Shown piece by piece: positions 18,501 through 27,215 of a stretch of 64,000 nt of DNA. Position 1 is the stretch's first letter. Each line of letters begins with the position of its first letter. The stretch spans positions 1-64,000 of the forward strand of contig JALHMW010000023.1 in NCBI GenBank assembly GCA_022843845.1, written 5' to 3'. Made by a program: the position numbers and the translations under genes. The DNA comes from Archangium sp. (lineage in GTDB: Bacteria; Myxococcota; Myxococcia; Myxococcales; Myxococcaceae). The notes under the pieces are model-generated. The model was not told where the DNA came from and did not search any database. It saw nothing but the letters and a program-made list of their open reading frames with translations.

Positions 18501-21269
18501 TCAGGGGCCGTACTCCCAGGTCTGCGAGTTGCGCGCCGTCCCGTTGGCGCCGCCGAAGAGCACCACGCGACCGCGAACCGAGTCGTACGCCATCGCGTGT
18601 TGCCGCCGCAGTGAGGGCTTCGTGGCCGTGATCAGGATCTGCACCCAGGGCGAGGTGCCGCTCCACTCGTGCGTCTCGTCGTAGTGCGTGGTCGCGCCCG
18701 TGAGCGTGAGGGAGCCGCCGAACATCACCGTGCGGCCACGGCGCGAGTCGAACGCCAGGGCGACGAACTCACGCGGCGGGCCCGAGCCGACGGGGCCCTG
18801 TGAGACCCAGGTGGCGCCGTCCCACTCCCAGGTGGCCGTCTGGTACGTCGCGGTGCCACCGCCGCCGCCGAAGAGCAGCGTTCGATTGCGGATGGAGTCG
18901 AAGGCCATCGCGTGGCCGCGGTAGGCGGGTGGGGTGGTTCCGGTGAGGGCCACCTGGGTCCACGCCCCGCCGTTCCACTCCCAGGTGTCGCTGAGGGGGA
19001 AGCCCAGGCTTGCGCCACCGAACAGCACCACGCGCTGGCGGACCGAGTCATACGCCATCGCGTGTTCGACACGCGTCGCGGGCCTGGTGCCCGTCGTCGC
19101 CAACTCGACCCAGGTGGTGCCGGTGAAGATCCACGTGTCTTGCAGCTCGCCGCTCGAGCTCATGCCGCCGAACATCACCACTCGCGCCCGCTGCGCGTCG
19201 AAGGCCATCGCGTGGCGCTCACGGCCGGGGGGACGGGTCGTCGGCGTCACCTGCGTCCACGTGACGCCATCGTACTCCCACGTGTCGGAGAGGCGGCCCA
19301 CCCCGTCGTTTCCACCGAAGAGCACGACGCGCTGGCGGGCCGAGTCGTAGGCCATGGCGTGACCGGCGCGCGGTGACGGTCGACTCGTCGAGCTGCCCGA
19401 CGCCGTCTGCCGCCACACCACGCAGGCGCCCATGACGCAGCCGCCGACGCACGTCTCGTTCGCCATCGAGTAGACGCAGGCGTTGGCCGGGCAGGTCGCT
19501 GGTGTCGAGAACACGACCCGGCTCGTCGGGCCGGTGCAGCTCGACGCGGGCGGCGTGCGGCAGGTGACGCCACCGCAGGTGCAGGTGACTCCGCTGCCCG
19601 CGAAGCCCGCAGGGCAGGTGCAGGTTCGACTCCCAACGGTGTTGGCGCACGTGGCGTTCGGGTCGCAGCCACCGTTCCCCGACAGGCACTCGTCGAGGTC
19701 GGTGCAGGTCACGCCGTCTCCGCTGTAGCCCGCCGCGCAGGCGCAGGTTCGTGAGCCCGAGGTGTTGGTGCAGACGCCCGCCGGTGCCGCGGCACAGCCA
19801 CCATGGTTCGTCGCGCACTCGTCGACGTCGGCACAGGTGAGGCCGCTCCCCGTGAAGCCACTTGCGCAGACGCAGGTTCGCGAGCCGGGAGTGTTGGTGC
19901 ACAGCCCACCCGGGATGGCACAGCCTCCATTGCTGATGAGGCACTCGTCGATGTCCGTACAGGTGAGGCCGTCGCCCTGGTACCCCATCACGCAGGTGCA
20001 CGTGCGCGAGCCCGGCGTGTTCAGGCAGGTGGCGTTCGTCGAGCAGCCGCCGTTGTTGGTGGCGCACTCGTTGAGGTCGGCGCACGAGAGGCCGCTCCCG
20101 GTGTAGCCGGCTGCGCACGCGCAGGTCCGGGAGCCCGCCGTGTTGGTGCAGACGCCACCGGGCGCAGCCGCGCAGCCGCCGTTGTTGGTGGCGCACTCGT
20201 CGACGTCGGCGCACGTCAGGCCGTCACCGGTGAAGCCGGTGTTGCAGGCACATGTTCTGGAGCCGACCGTGTTGGTGCACGTCGCGTTCGCGCTGCAGCC
20301 GCCGTTGCCCGTCAGACACTCGTTGACGTCGACGCACGCGGAGCCGCTGCGGACGAAGCCGCTGGCGCACGTGAAGCCGCAGGTCGCAGCGACGCAGGTC
20401 GCCGTGGAATTCGCTGGCTGCGCGCAGGTGGTGCACGAGGTGCCGCAGGACGTGGTCGCCGTGTCCGAGACGCACTGTTGGCCGCAAGCGTGCTGGGCCG
20501 TCGGGCACTGACAAGTCCCCGCATTACACATGGCCCCCATTGGACAATCGGCGACCAGTCGGCAGCCCGCCATGCAGCGTCGGCTGATGGGGTCGCAGAA
20601 GAAGCCGGGTCCGCAGCCGGGGCCCGTGGTGCAGTCGAGCGGGAGCACCTGGCAGGTGCCTCGATTGCAGACTTCTCCCTGGCCACACGCCCGGCCGCAG
20701 CGCCCGCAGTGCTCGAGGCTCGACAGGGGATCGACGCAGATGCTCGAGCACTCGATGAGCGTGCCTGCGCAGTTCGCCGAGCCTCCCCCCGTCGCGGAGC
20801 CGCCTGCCGTTGCCGAGCCGCCTGCCGTCGCTGAGCCGCCTGCCGTCGCTGAGCCGCCTGCCGTCGCTGAGCCGCCTGCCGTCACTGAGCCGCCTGCCGT
20901 CGCTGAGCCGCCTGCCGTCACTGAGCCGCCTGCCGTCGCTGAGCCGCCTGCCGTCGCTGAGCCGCCTGCCGTCGCTGAGCCGCCTGCCGTTGCTGAGCCG
21001 CCCGCCGTTGCTGAGCCGCCCGCCGCACCACCACCAGCCGCGTTGAAGCCGCTGCAGACGCCGAGGGTGCAGGTGCTCCCGAGCTGGCACGGCGCGCAGG
21101 TCGCGCCTCCTCGACCGCATGTCGCCTCGGTCAGGCCGGCCTGACATTGCCCGGCCTGACAGCAGCCAGCGCAGTTCGCGGCGCTGCACTCCTGCATCGG
21201 TACAGGCGGGGTGCAGGCCGCCGACGCGAGGATGACGGCCATCAGCCTGGTTCGGAGAAGGAGCTTCAT
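18501..21269 (-). CDS. Surface protein: cysteine-rich module, repeat linker, six EGF-like domains and six kelch blades
   Basis: 922 residues from ATG 21269 (an in-frame start at 21293 adds eight). A signal peptide ends at a lipobox-like ASAAC. The parts in order are: a cysteine-rich module of about 55 residues; a linker of 13 GGS(A/V)T(A/G) hexapeptides; further cysteine-rich modules; and then, at about 310-560, six calcium-binding-type EGF repeats. These have starts such as [12 protein letters not shown] and inner phrases such as '[18 protein letters not shown]'. From about 630 to the end there are six kelch blades (HAMAYDS...VVLFGG), enough for one propeller. It is probably secreted or surface-bound and may bind calcium through the EGF starts. 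Such eukaryote-like chains occur in large myxobacterial genomes. The function is unknown. Confidence 0.85.
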   Translation of the reverse strand: MKLLLRTRLMAVILASAACTPPVPMQECSAANCAGCCQAGQCQAGLTEATCGRGGATCAPCQLGSTCTLGVCSGFNAAGGGAAGGSATAGGSATAGGSATAGGSATAGGSATAGGSVTAGGSATAGGSVTAGGSATAGGSATAGGSATAGGSATAGGSATGGGSANCAGTLIECSSICVDPLSSLEHCGRCGRACGQGEVCNRGTCQVLPLDCTTGPGCGPGFFCDPISRRCMAGCRLVADCPMGAMCNAGTCQCPTAQHACGQQCVSDTATTSCGTSCTTCAQPANSTATCVAATCGFTCASGFVRSGSACVDVNECLTGNGGCSANATCTNTVGSRTCACNTGFTGDGLTCADVDECATNNGGCAAAPGGVCTNTAGSRTCACAAGYTGSGLSCADLNECATNNGGCSTNATCLNTPGSRTCTCVMGYQGDGLTCTDIDECLISNGGCAIPGGLCTNTPGSRTCVCASGFTGSGLTCADVDECATNHGGCAAAPAGVCTNTSGSRTCACAAGYSGDGVTCTDLDECLSGNGGCDPNATCANTVGSRTCTCPAGFAGSGVTCTCGGVTCRTPPASSCTGPTSRVVFSTPATCPANACVYSMANETCVGGCVMGACVVWRQTASGSSTSRPSPRAGHAMAYDSARQRVVLFGGNDGVGRLSDTWEYDGVTWTQVTPTTRPPGRERHAMAFDAQRARVVMFGGMSSSGELQDTWIFTGTTWVELATTGTRPATRVEHAMAYDSVRQRVVLFGGASLGFPLSDTWEWNGGAWTQVALTGTTPPAYRGHAMAFDSIRNRTLLFGGGGGTATYQTATWEWDGATWVSQGPVGSGPPREFVALAFDSRRGRTVMFGGSLTLTGATTHYDETHEWSGTSPWVQILITATKPSLRRQHAMAYDSVRGRVVLFGGANGTARNSQTWEYGP
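20788..21023. repeat. 18-bp in-frame tandem repeat, about 13 copies
   Basis: On the plus strand the unit is gccgtcgctgagccgcct with a few single-base variants (tcgct/tcact/ttgct). Read on the minus strand in frame it encodes Gly-Gly-Ser-(Ala/Val)-Thr-Ala. It forms the flexible linker of the EGF/kelch protein. Central copies are nearly identical and edge copies more divergent, the usual sign of ongoing slippage or unequal exchange. Confidence 0.9.
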
Positions 21270-21410
21270 CAACGCGACGATATGCCACCTCACTCGCGCA
21301 AGGCGTGAGCCTCATGCACGTTCTGGTTCAGGCCGAAGCCGCCGGGAACCTCTCTGGCCCGGTAACGCCTCCAGCTCGCCCGTCCGCTGGAGCAGGCTCG
21401 TCCCGTGAGG

Positions 21411-22169
21411 TCACTGCTCGAAACAGTAGAGCCGGTTGTCACTCGCGCACGACACTGCGCCCAGCCCGCTCCACTTGTCGGTTGGCACGTCGATGACTCC
21501 GTACAGGCCCGTGGTGGCGACGCTCGTCCATCGACGGCAGGTGGTGTCTCGCATCGGGGCCGGGAGCTCGGCGCCACCATCGAGCAGCGTGCCGGTCCAC
21601 ACCTGGCGCTTGTCGAAGAGCGCGAAGACATGGCCGGTCTCGTCCTGGTCGACGGGAGAGCGCGGTGGGCCGGCGAGTGACGCGCGGTCGTCGAAGGGCC
21701 GCAGCACCCGGCCGCGGGCGTCTCGCGTTCGCATCACCCACGGACCGTTGCCGGTGAAGCGCTCCGCAGCGTTGATTCGCTGCCCCTGCTCGGTCACGTC
21801 GGAGAGGAACGCGACGAAGGTGCCCGAAAGCCCGGCATCGGCAGCAAGGTCTCGGCACTTCGCGTCACCGCCGTCGAGCCCGCCGAGGTCTCCGGTGAAG
21901 GTCCTCGAGGTGGCGAAGACCAGCTTCGCGCCAGCAGGGAGCGGCTCGTCTGGCCCACGACACACGCGCAGCTCGGAGCACGTCTCACCGGCTTCGCAGC
22001 GTGCGCAGACCGCGGCTCCAGCTCCGCAGGCCGAGACGTCGTTCCCAACCTGACACGAGCCCGGGTCCGACGGCGTCGCGAAGGTGCAGCACCCCTCACA
22101 CGTGATGGCAGTGCACGGCCGCGGGCCGGGACAGCCGGTGAGCAGCAGGAGGAGCGCGAGGTGCTTCAT
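21411..22169 (-). CDS. DUF1554-like lipoprotein with N-terminal cysteine-rich module
   Basis: 252 residues. The lipoprotein signal is clear: MKHLALLLLLTGC, with Cys13 as the lipidated residue. Residues 15-75 are a cysteine-rich module (CEGCC ... CGAGAAVCARC ... CRGP) similar to that at the N-terminus of the adjacent EGF/kelch protein. The rest resembles DUF1554, a C-type-lectin-like domain: 'FATSRTFTGDLGGLDGGDAK' at its start, GTFVAFLSD in the middle, and a final LYCFEQ. Such proteins sit on the cell surface; ligands are mostly unknown. The start lies only 20 bp from the divergent gene at 22190. Confidence 0.75.
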   Translation of the reverse strand: MKHLALLLLLTGCPGPRPCTAITCEGCCTFATPSDPGSCQVGNDVSACGAGAAVCARCEAGETCSELRVCRGPDEPLPAGAKLVFATSRTFTGDLGGLDGGDAKCRDLAADAGLSGTFVAFLSDVTEQGQRINAAERFTGNGPWVMRTRDARGRVLRPFDDRASLAGPPRSPVDQDETGHVFALFDKRQVWTGTLLDGGAELPAPMRDTTCRRWTSVATTGLYGVIDVPTDKWSGLGAVSCASDNRLYCFEQ

Positions 22170-22189
22170 GCCCGTGCGATAGTACCCGC

Positions 22190-23062
22190 ATGGTCTGTGC
22201 GGAGTGTGGCGCGAAGAACGGCCATCTGATGGGGTGCAGCCGGTCCTCCATTGTGTTCCGCCCGACCGAGCCGACGCTGGCCGAGCGCATCGCCGAAGAC
22301 GACGCGGTCGAGACGGCCCCGAGCGCGTTCGAGCAGTACCGCCTCTTCGCCTTCCCCGCGCTCTACGTCGTGATGTGGCTGCTCTCTGACACGGGCTTCG
22401 GGCGCTTCGTGCTGCGCACCTTCTTCGGCATGTGGCTGCACGAGCTCGGGCACGCGACCGCGGCGTGGCTGACGGGCCGGTGGGCGCTGCCAGTGCCGTG
22501 GTTCACCTTCTCGTTCGGCCAGAACATCGTGGTGTCGGTGGCGATGTTCGGTGCTGCGGCAGCCCTCATTCGGTTCGGTCGGAAGCGCGGCTCGGTCACC
22601 ACGATGGCGCTGGGCATCGTGCTGGCGCTCGCGACAATGCTCGGCCACCTGGCGCCCACCTCGTTTCAGGAGCCCTTCTTCACCTTCGGCGGCGAGGCGG
22701 GCGCGATGATCTTCGGCGCGCTCTCGAGCTGCGGCTTCCTGGTGCGCTCGCCGCTGCGGTTGTTTCAAGGCGGGCTGCGCTGGGGCTGGCTCGTCATCGG
22801 CACCGCCAGCTGGGCCGACGCCACGCGCGTCTGGTGGGACAGCAAGACCGACTTCGCGGTGATTCCGTTCGGCGTCGAAGACGGCATGCCGAGCGACGCG
22901 AGCCGGTTGGTCGACGAGTTCGGCTGGGACGCGCAGGTGATGGTGCGCAGGTTCCTCGTCGTCGCGCTGGTGTCACTGGTGTTCGCGCTGCTGGCCTTCG
23001 TGGCGGCGCTGCTCCGGGAGCGCTTCACCCGACCGAGATCTGCTTCACGCCCTGCTTCTTGA
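22190..23062 (+). CDS. Multi-pass membrane protein with HELGH metalloprotease-like motif
   Basis: 290 residues. The N-terminus has a short zinc-ribbon-like cluster (Cys3-x2-Cys6 and Cys16). About six hydrophobic segments follow. The second carries HELGH at residues 84-88, the zinc site pattern of M50-type intramembrane peptidases. A second family motif (such as an NPDG-type Asp) is not obvious. The protein may therefore be a distant M50 relative or a non-peptidase with a look-alike motif. It is in the inner membrane. The last 38 bp overlap the convergent SUI1 gene. Confidence 0.7.
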   Translation: MVCAECGAKNGHLMGCSRSSIVFRPTEPTLAERIAEDDAVETAPSAFEQYRLFAFPALYVVMWLLSDTGFGRFVLRTFFGMWLHELGHATAAWLTGRWALPVPWFTFSFGQNIVVSVAMFGAAAALIRFGRKRGSVTTMALGIVLALATMLGHLAPTSFQEPFFTFGGEAGAMIFGALSSCGFLVRSPLRLFQGGLRWGWLVIGTASWADATRVWWDSKTDFAVIPFGVEDGMPSDASRLVDEFGWDAQVMVRRFLVVALVSLVFALLAFVAALLRERFTRPRSASRPAS

Positions 23063-23378
23063 GCCACTCGGCGACGCGCTCCCGATGGTCGCCCTGAATG
23101 ACGAGCGCGCCTTCGTCTTCGATGGTGCCGCCACAGCCGAGCGCGCCCTTGAGCGCCTTCAGCCACGCCTCCCGGTCCTTCGGTGAGAGCGCGAGCTGCT
23201 CGATGACGGTGACCTCTTTGCCGTTGCGTCCAGCGCGCTCCATGCGCACCACGGCCTTCGGAGGCGCCTTGTTCTCTTTCTCTTTCGGCGCTTTCGGCGG
23301 CGGGCCCGGGGGCAGGGCGTCTTTCATGCCCTGCAGCGCGGCGAACGGGTTGTGAAACGGCTTCTTCTCGTCGCCCAC
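23025..23378 (-). CDS. SUI1/YciH family translation factor
   Basis: 117 residues. The C-terminal 75 residues match the SUI1 domain of eIF1 and bacterial YciH: a basic strand with 'MERAGRNGKEVTVIE', then 'LKALKGALGCGGTIED' and 'VIQGDHRERVAEWLKKQG'. The glycine-rich 'LGCGG' stretch is the family hallmark. The N-terminal 40 residues are a proline/lysine-rich extension. In bacteria the protein is thought to affect start-codon choice, but its role is not settled. It starts one base after the stop of the VKOR-DsbA gene and so is its operon partner, and it overlaps the end of the convergent membrane-protein gene. Confidence 0.9.
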   Translation of the reverse strand: MGDEKKPFHNPFAALQGMKDALPPGPPPKAPKEKENKAPPKAVVRMERAGRNGKEVTVIEQLALSPKDREAWLKALKGALGCGGTIEDEGALVIQGDHRERVAEWLKKQGVKQISVG

Positions 23379-23379
23379 G

Positions 23380-24708
23380 TCAGTGCCCGTGTCCTTCGTG
23401 CCCTTCTTCGGCAGGAGGCGGCTCGGGCAGGCGCTTGAACCACTCGGCGTTCACGTCACCGCGGCTGACGGCCATGCCGAGAATGAAGCCCGACGACGGC
23501 CACGTGGTGCGGCCGTTGAGGATGACCAGCGGCGTGCCCTCGATGTCGTAGCGCTTGGCGTAGGTGATGTCGTTCGCCAGCTTGGCCTGGGTGTCGATCG
23601 AGTTGATGCACGACAGCAGCGAGTCCTTCGAGCGGTTCGTCACCTTCGAGACGATGTCGAGCACCGTGTCGGAGGAGCGCAGCGCCTGCTGGTTCGCGAA
23701 GATGGCCTTGCGCACGTCCCAGTACAGCGGGTGGTCTTCGGAGCAGATCTGCGCCTTCGCGCCCACACAGCGAATGTCTTTCGGAGAGTCCTTCTGGCCG
23801 GGCGTGACGCAGCCGTCGTCGACGAGCGGGAACAGTCGCGGCTCGATGGACAAGGTGCCCGGTGGCGCGGCGCCGCGCAGCTCCTCGAGGGACTCCTCGA
23901 AGTCGGCGCAGTGTGGACAGAGCACGTCGGAGAACTCGACCACCTTGATGGGCGCGTCAGCCGGCCCGGCGCGAACTCGCACCTTCAGGTCGCTGACGTC
24001 TTTGGCAGGAGAGGAGAGGAACTTCTTGCGCGCCGCCGCGGTCAACATCGCTTCGCGCTTTGGCAGGTTGAGCAGGTTGTCGATGAGCTGCGCTTCGGTA
24101 GTGCCCGAGAAGCGCGTGACAGTGCCAGCCTTCGGCGTGCTGCCGGCGGGAATCAGCGTCACCAGGAAGGTCGGCGCAAAGACGACGAAGACCCACGCCA
24201 TGCCGCCGAGCAGGTACTGCGGCTGGGGCCAACGGGGCCCGGGGAGCATCATGAACGCAGCGAAGGCGTAGACCAGCACCAGCCCGTAGGTGCCGAGGCA
24301 GGTGAGGCAGACCGCCCGGGCTTCGAGGCTCGCGCCGCCGAAGGCGATGATCGACAGCAGCCCAGCCACTGCCCAGAACTTCACCGACGCTGCGAACAGG
24401 GGCCACTCGTCAGTCGAGCCCTTGCGCCACAGCAGCACGGTGAGGAGCAGCGCCGCGACGCCCCAGACGACGCCGAGGGCCGCGACCGGCATGCCCAGCC
24501 AGTCGTGCACGAACGAGGAGAACTTCGAGTTCCAGACCGCGGCGCAGTTGACCGTCTCGTTGACGGCGCAGGCGACCTTGCCGCCGTTGCGCACCACCAG
24601 CAGCTCGAGCCACTGGTAGACGGCCAGGCCGGCGGTCGCGAGGCCAGAGGCTCCCAGCACCCCGAGGGCGGCATTCGACGGACGGGATGGGCTCGATGGC
24701 GTGCTCAC
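23380..24708 (-). CDS. VKOR-DsbA fusion, disulfide-bond-forming membrane enzyme
   Basis: 442 residues. The first 190 form a vitamin K epoxide reductase domain with four to five membrane helices. It has the loop cysteines Cys47 and Cys55 and the active CLTC pair Cys134/Cys137. After a linker comes a thioredoxin-like DsbA domain with CPHC (Cys264/Cys267) and the cis-proline phrase EGTPLVILNG. The fusion would oxidise periplasmic proteins through the DsbA part and pass electrons through VKOR to a quinone. The C-terminus is Glu/His-rich (EEGHEGHGH) and may bind metal. It starts at GTG 24708, 24 bp from the divergent ygfZ. Confidence 0.92.
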   Translation of the reverse strand: MSTPSSPSRPSNAALGVLGASGLATAGLAVYQWLELLVVRNGGKVACAVNETVNCAAVWNSKFSSFVHDWLGMPVAALGVVWGVAALLLTVLLWRKGSTDEWPLFAASVKFWAVAGLLSIIAFGGASLEARAVCLTCLGTYGLVLVYAFAAFMMLPGPRWPQPQYLLGGMAWVFVVFAPTFLVTLIPAGSTPKAGTVTRFSGTTEAQLIDNLLNLPKREAMLTAAARKKFLSSPAKDVSDLKVRVRAGPADAPIKVVEFSDVLCPHCADFEESLEELRGAAPPGTLSIEPRLFPLVDDGCVTPGQKDSPKDIRCVGAKAQICSEDHPLYWDVRKAIFANQQALRSSDTVLDIVSKVTNRSKDSLLSCINSIDTQAKLANDITYAKRYDIEGTPLVILNGRTTWPSSGFILGMAVSRGDVNAEWFKRLPEPPPAEEGHEGHGH

Positions 24709-24732
24709 GCGGGCGCCTTATATACGGAGTCC

Positions 24733-25644
24733 ATGGTTCCGCCTGCCGCACAAACGACCGAGTACCGCGCTGCGAAAGAGGCTTGCGCCTGGGTGGACCT
24801 GTCGGCCCGGGAGCAGTTGCGGGTGACCGGGCCTGACCGCGTGTCCTTCCTGCAGGGCATGGTGACCAACGACGTCGAGAAGCTGGCGGTGGGCGCGAGC
24901 TGCCATGTGGCGATGTTGACGGCCAAGGGCGCGATGGTGGGCGACGGGCGGGTGGTGAAGCTGGCCGAGGATCTGCTGGTCGACACCGGCGCGGGCTTCG
25001 GCGGCGCAGTGAAGGACTTCCTGAACAAGTACCTCATCAGTGAAGAAGCTGAGGTCCTCGACGCTGCTGATGTGGCCGTCGTCGGGCTGGTCGGTCCGGA
25101 CGCCGCGCGGTGGGCTGAGTCGATCGCCAGCGAGGCGACGGTGGCGACGCTGCCCGGCCTGCTCGGGAGTGGCGTGGACGTGGTGGTGAAGCGTGAGGCG
25201 CTCGAGTCGGTGAAGGCGAGCTTGTCGGCGCTCCCGCAGCTGAGCGAGGCGACCTTCGAGGTGCTGCGCGTCGAGGCCGGCGTGCCGAAGTTTGGCGTCG
25301 ACATGAGCGAGACGACGATTCCGCTCGAGGCCAACCTCGAGAAGGCGATTCACTACCAGAAGGGTTGCTACATCGGGCAGGAGGTCATCGCGCGCGCGAC
25401 GTACCGCGGGCAGATGAACAAGAAGCTCGTCGGGTTGTTGCTCGGTGACGCGACGCCAGAGAAGGGCGCGGAGCTGAAGCTCGGTGAGAAGCGCGTCGGC
25501 CGCGTGATGAGCGTCGTGCACAGCGAGCTGAAAGGGCAGAACATCGCGCTCGCGTACGTGCACCGGGACCATCTGGCGCCAGGCACTACGATGGAGATTG
25601 CGACCGGTGGCCAGGCGTCGGTCGTCGCGTTGCCGATGGTTTAG
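24733..25644 (+). CDS. ygfZ: Folate-binding protein YgfZ (GcvT-like)
   Basis: 303 residues from ATG 24733, with GGAG three bases upstream. The family shares the aminomethyltransferase (GcvT) fold and, with tetrahydrofolate, supports maintenance of iron-sulfur enzymes. The hallmark KGCYIGQE is at residues 210-217, including the conserved Cys212. The N-terminal half has the usual RVTGPDRVSFLQGMVTNDV phrase. A TATATA sequence lies in the 24-bp gap to the divergent VKOR gene and could serve as a -10 element for one or both. The stop codon overlaps the stop of the next, convergent gene. Confidence 0.93.
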   Translation: MVPPAAQTTEYRAAKEACAWVDLSAREQLRVTGPDRVSFLQGMVTNDVEKLAVGASCHVAMLTAKGAMVGDGRVVKLAEDLLVDTGAGFGGAVKDFLNKYLISEEAEVLDAADVAVVGLVGPDAARWAESIASEATVATLPGLLGSGVDVVVKREALESVKASLSALPQLSEATFEVLRVEAGVPKFGVDMSETTIPLEANLEKAIHYQKGCYIGQEVIARATYRGQMNKKLVGLLLGDATPEKGAELKLGEKRVGRVMSVVHSELKGQNIALAYVHRDHLAPGTTMEIATGGQASVVALPMV

Positions 25645-26624
25645 CTCTGGCCGGCCCACGCCGCGAAGGCGTCGGAGCCGATGACCTCACGAATGCGTGA
25701 CGCGAGCAGCTCAGCGCCACGGCTGCGCACGACGGCAAGGAGACCCACCTCGTCGAGCACGTCGCGGAGCTTCTTCGGCCCTACGTCTTTCATCACCAGC
25801 TCGACGAGGCGCTTCAGCTCGTCATCTGACGCGGCGCTCGCGAGCCAGCGCTTGAGTCCGCCACGCAGCACCTCGGCGCCACCCGGCACGTCGGCGTTGG
25901 CCACCTCACGCGCGAGCTGAGGCAACGTCAGCTCCATCACGCCGTCCAACATGGCGAGGCGGAGCTCGGCCGCTTCGGTGGCGCGACGGGGATCGCTGAT
26001 GGCATCGGCCAGCTGACCGAACACGCCGCTCAACGCCGAGTCGACGAACTCGACCGCGCGCTTCTCCATCTGGCGCTCCACCTCACTGCCCACGGCGCCG
26101 ACGAGCGAGCCCAGCGTTCCGGTGCGCGACTTCACCGCGTCACCGGCCATGCGCGCAAACGTGCCCAGGCCCTTCGCCATGCCGGCCACCGGAGCGCTCG
26201 CGCGTCGCCCGAACTCGAGCACGAAGTCGAGCAACAGCTGGCGCACCAGCTCCCGCGTCGGGTCGCGATCGATGATCGTCAACACCAGCTTCTTGTCGGG
26301 TGACACCGGCCGGCCGACGAGATCTTTCAGCGCCTCGCGAACGTCACGAGCCACGACGTCCTTGAGCGGCTTGCGGTGCGCGTTCAGCTCGTTCACCAGC
26401 AGGTCGACGCTGTGGGAGAGCGCCTGCACCGCGGTCGGCGAATCGAGCCACCCGTCGAGCTCCTGCCTCGCCACCGCGACGGCCAGCTCGGGCGGCAGCA
26501 GGTGCTGCACGGGTTTGTCGAGCCACACCTCGAGGCACAACGCCGCCAACTCGAGGACCGCCTTCTCGTCGTTCAACTTCTCTCGCAGAGCATCCACGTG
26601 CTGACTCGTACCAGCTTCCGTCAT
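25641..26624 (-). CDS. Hypothetical helical cytoplasmic protein
   Basis: 327 residues from ATG 26624, with GAGGTGAGGT just upstream. Almost wholly alpha-helical, rich in Leu, Ala, Glu and Arg, without a signal peptide or membrane helix. A middle glycine/alanine-rich part (ASAPVAGMAKGLGTFARMAG) could be an amphipathic or membrane-touching helix. No enzyme motif and no recognised family. It overlaps ygfZ at its 3' end by four bases. At its 5' end it lies 12 bp from the divergent orn, so the two probably share a promoter region. Confidence 0.7.
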   Translation of the reverse strand: MTEAGTSQHVDALREKLNDEKAVLELAALCLEVWLDKPVQHLLPPELAVAVARQELDGWLDSPTAVQALSHSVDLLVNELNAHRKPLKDVVARDVREALKDLVGRPVSPDKKLVLTIIDRDPTRELVRQLLLDFVLEFGRRASAPVAGMAKGLGTFARMAGDAVKSRTGTLGSLVGAVGSEVERQMEKRAVEFVDSALSGVFGQLADAISDPRRATEAAELRLAMLDGVMELTLPQLAREVANADVPGGAEVLRGGLKRWLASAASDDELKRLVELVMKDVGPKKLRDVLDEVGLLAVVRSRGAELLASRIREVIGSDAFAAWAGQS

Positions 26625-26636
26625 ACACCTCACCTC

Positions 26637-27191
26637 ATGCCAACCAGTGAGCCACGCTTCGTGTGGTGCGACCTCGAGATGACCGGTCTCGACACCGCCA
26701 CCTGCGTCATCATCGAGATGGGCCTGATCGTCACCGGCCCCGACCTGAAGCCCATCGCCGAGTGGGAGTGCGCCATCTGGCAGCCCAACGAAGCGCTCGA
26801 CCGCATGGAGCCCTTCGTGAAGGACATGCACACCCGCAACGGTCTGCTCGAGCGCGTGCGCAAGTCCGACATCTCGATTCGCCAGGCCGAGAAGGAAGCG
26901 ACGCGGCAGCTGCTCCAGCACGTCGACTACGGCGAGGGCATCTTGTGCGGCAACTCGATTCACACCGACCGCTCGTTCATCTCGAAGTTCATGCCCGGCT
27001 TCGATCGCGCGCTGCACTACCGCATGGTCGACGTCTCGAGCCTGAAGATCATCACCCGCGCCTGGTTCCCCAACGCGCCGGGCCGCTCGAAGGTCGATGC
27101 CTCGCACACGGTGTTGTCCGACCTGCGCGCGTCGATCGGCGAGCTCGCGTACTACCAGCAGACGTTCTTCAAGAAGCCCAACGAGCTCTGA
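26637..27191 (+). CDS. orn: Oligoribonuclease
   Basis: A 3'-5' exoribonuclease that degrades di- and short oligoribonucleotides and clears pGpG from c-di-GMP turnover. The 184 residues match the DEDDh family. The catalytic residues are Asp12 and Glu14 (WCDLEMTGLD), Asp111 (GNSIHTDRSF), His157 and Asp162 (SHTVLSDL). The length is normal. ATG 26637 is the start that keeps the usual short N-terminus. No Shine-Dalgarno sequence precedes it, so the message may be leaderless or weakly initiated. The window's right edge carries a diguanylate cyclase, whose signal this enzyme would help recycle. Confidence 0.96.
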   Translation: MPTSEPRFVWCDLEMTGLDTATCVIIEMGLIVTGPDLKPIAEWECAIWQPNEALDRMEPFVKDMHTRNGLLERVRKSDISIRQAEKEATRQLLQHVDYGEGILCGNSIHTDRSFISKFMPGFDRALHYRMVDVSSLKIITRAWFPNAPGRSKVDASHTVLSDLRASIGELAYYQQTFFKKPNEL

Positions 27192-27215
27192 GGTCTTCCT
27201 GTGGAGGAGTGACGC

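Noticed and set aside
20788..21023. Tandem repeats considered as CRISPR or regulatory iterons
   Set aside because: Copies are directly joined with no spacers and lie in frame in a coding region, so they are a coding linker.
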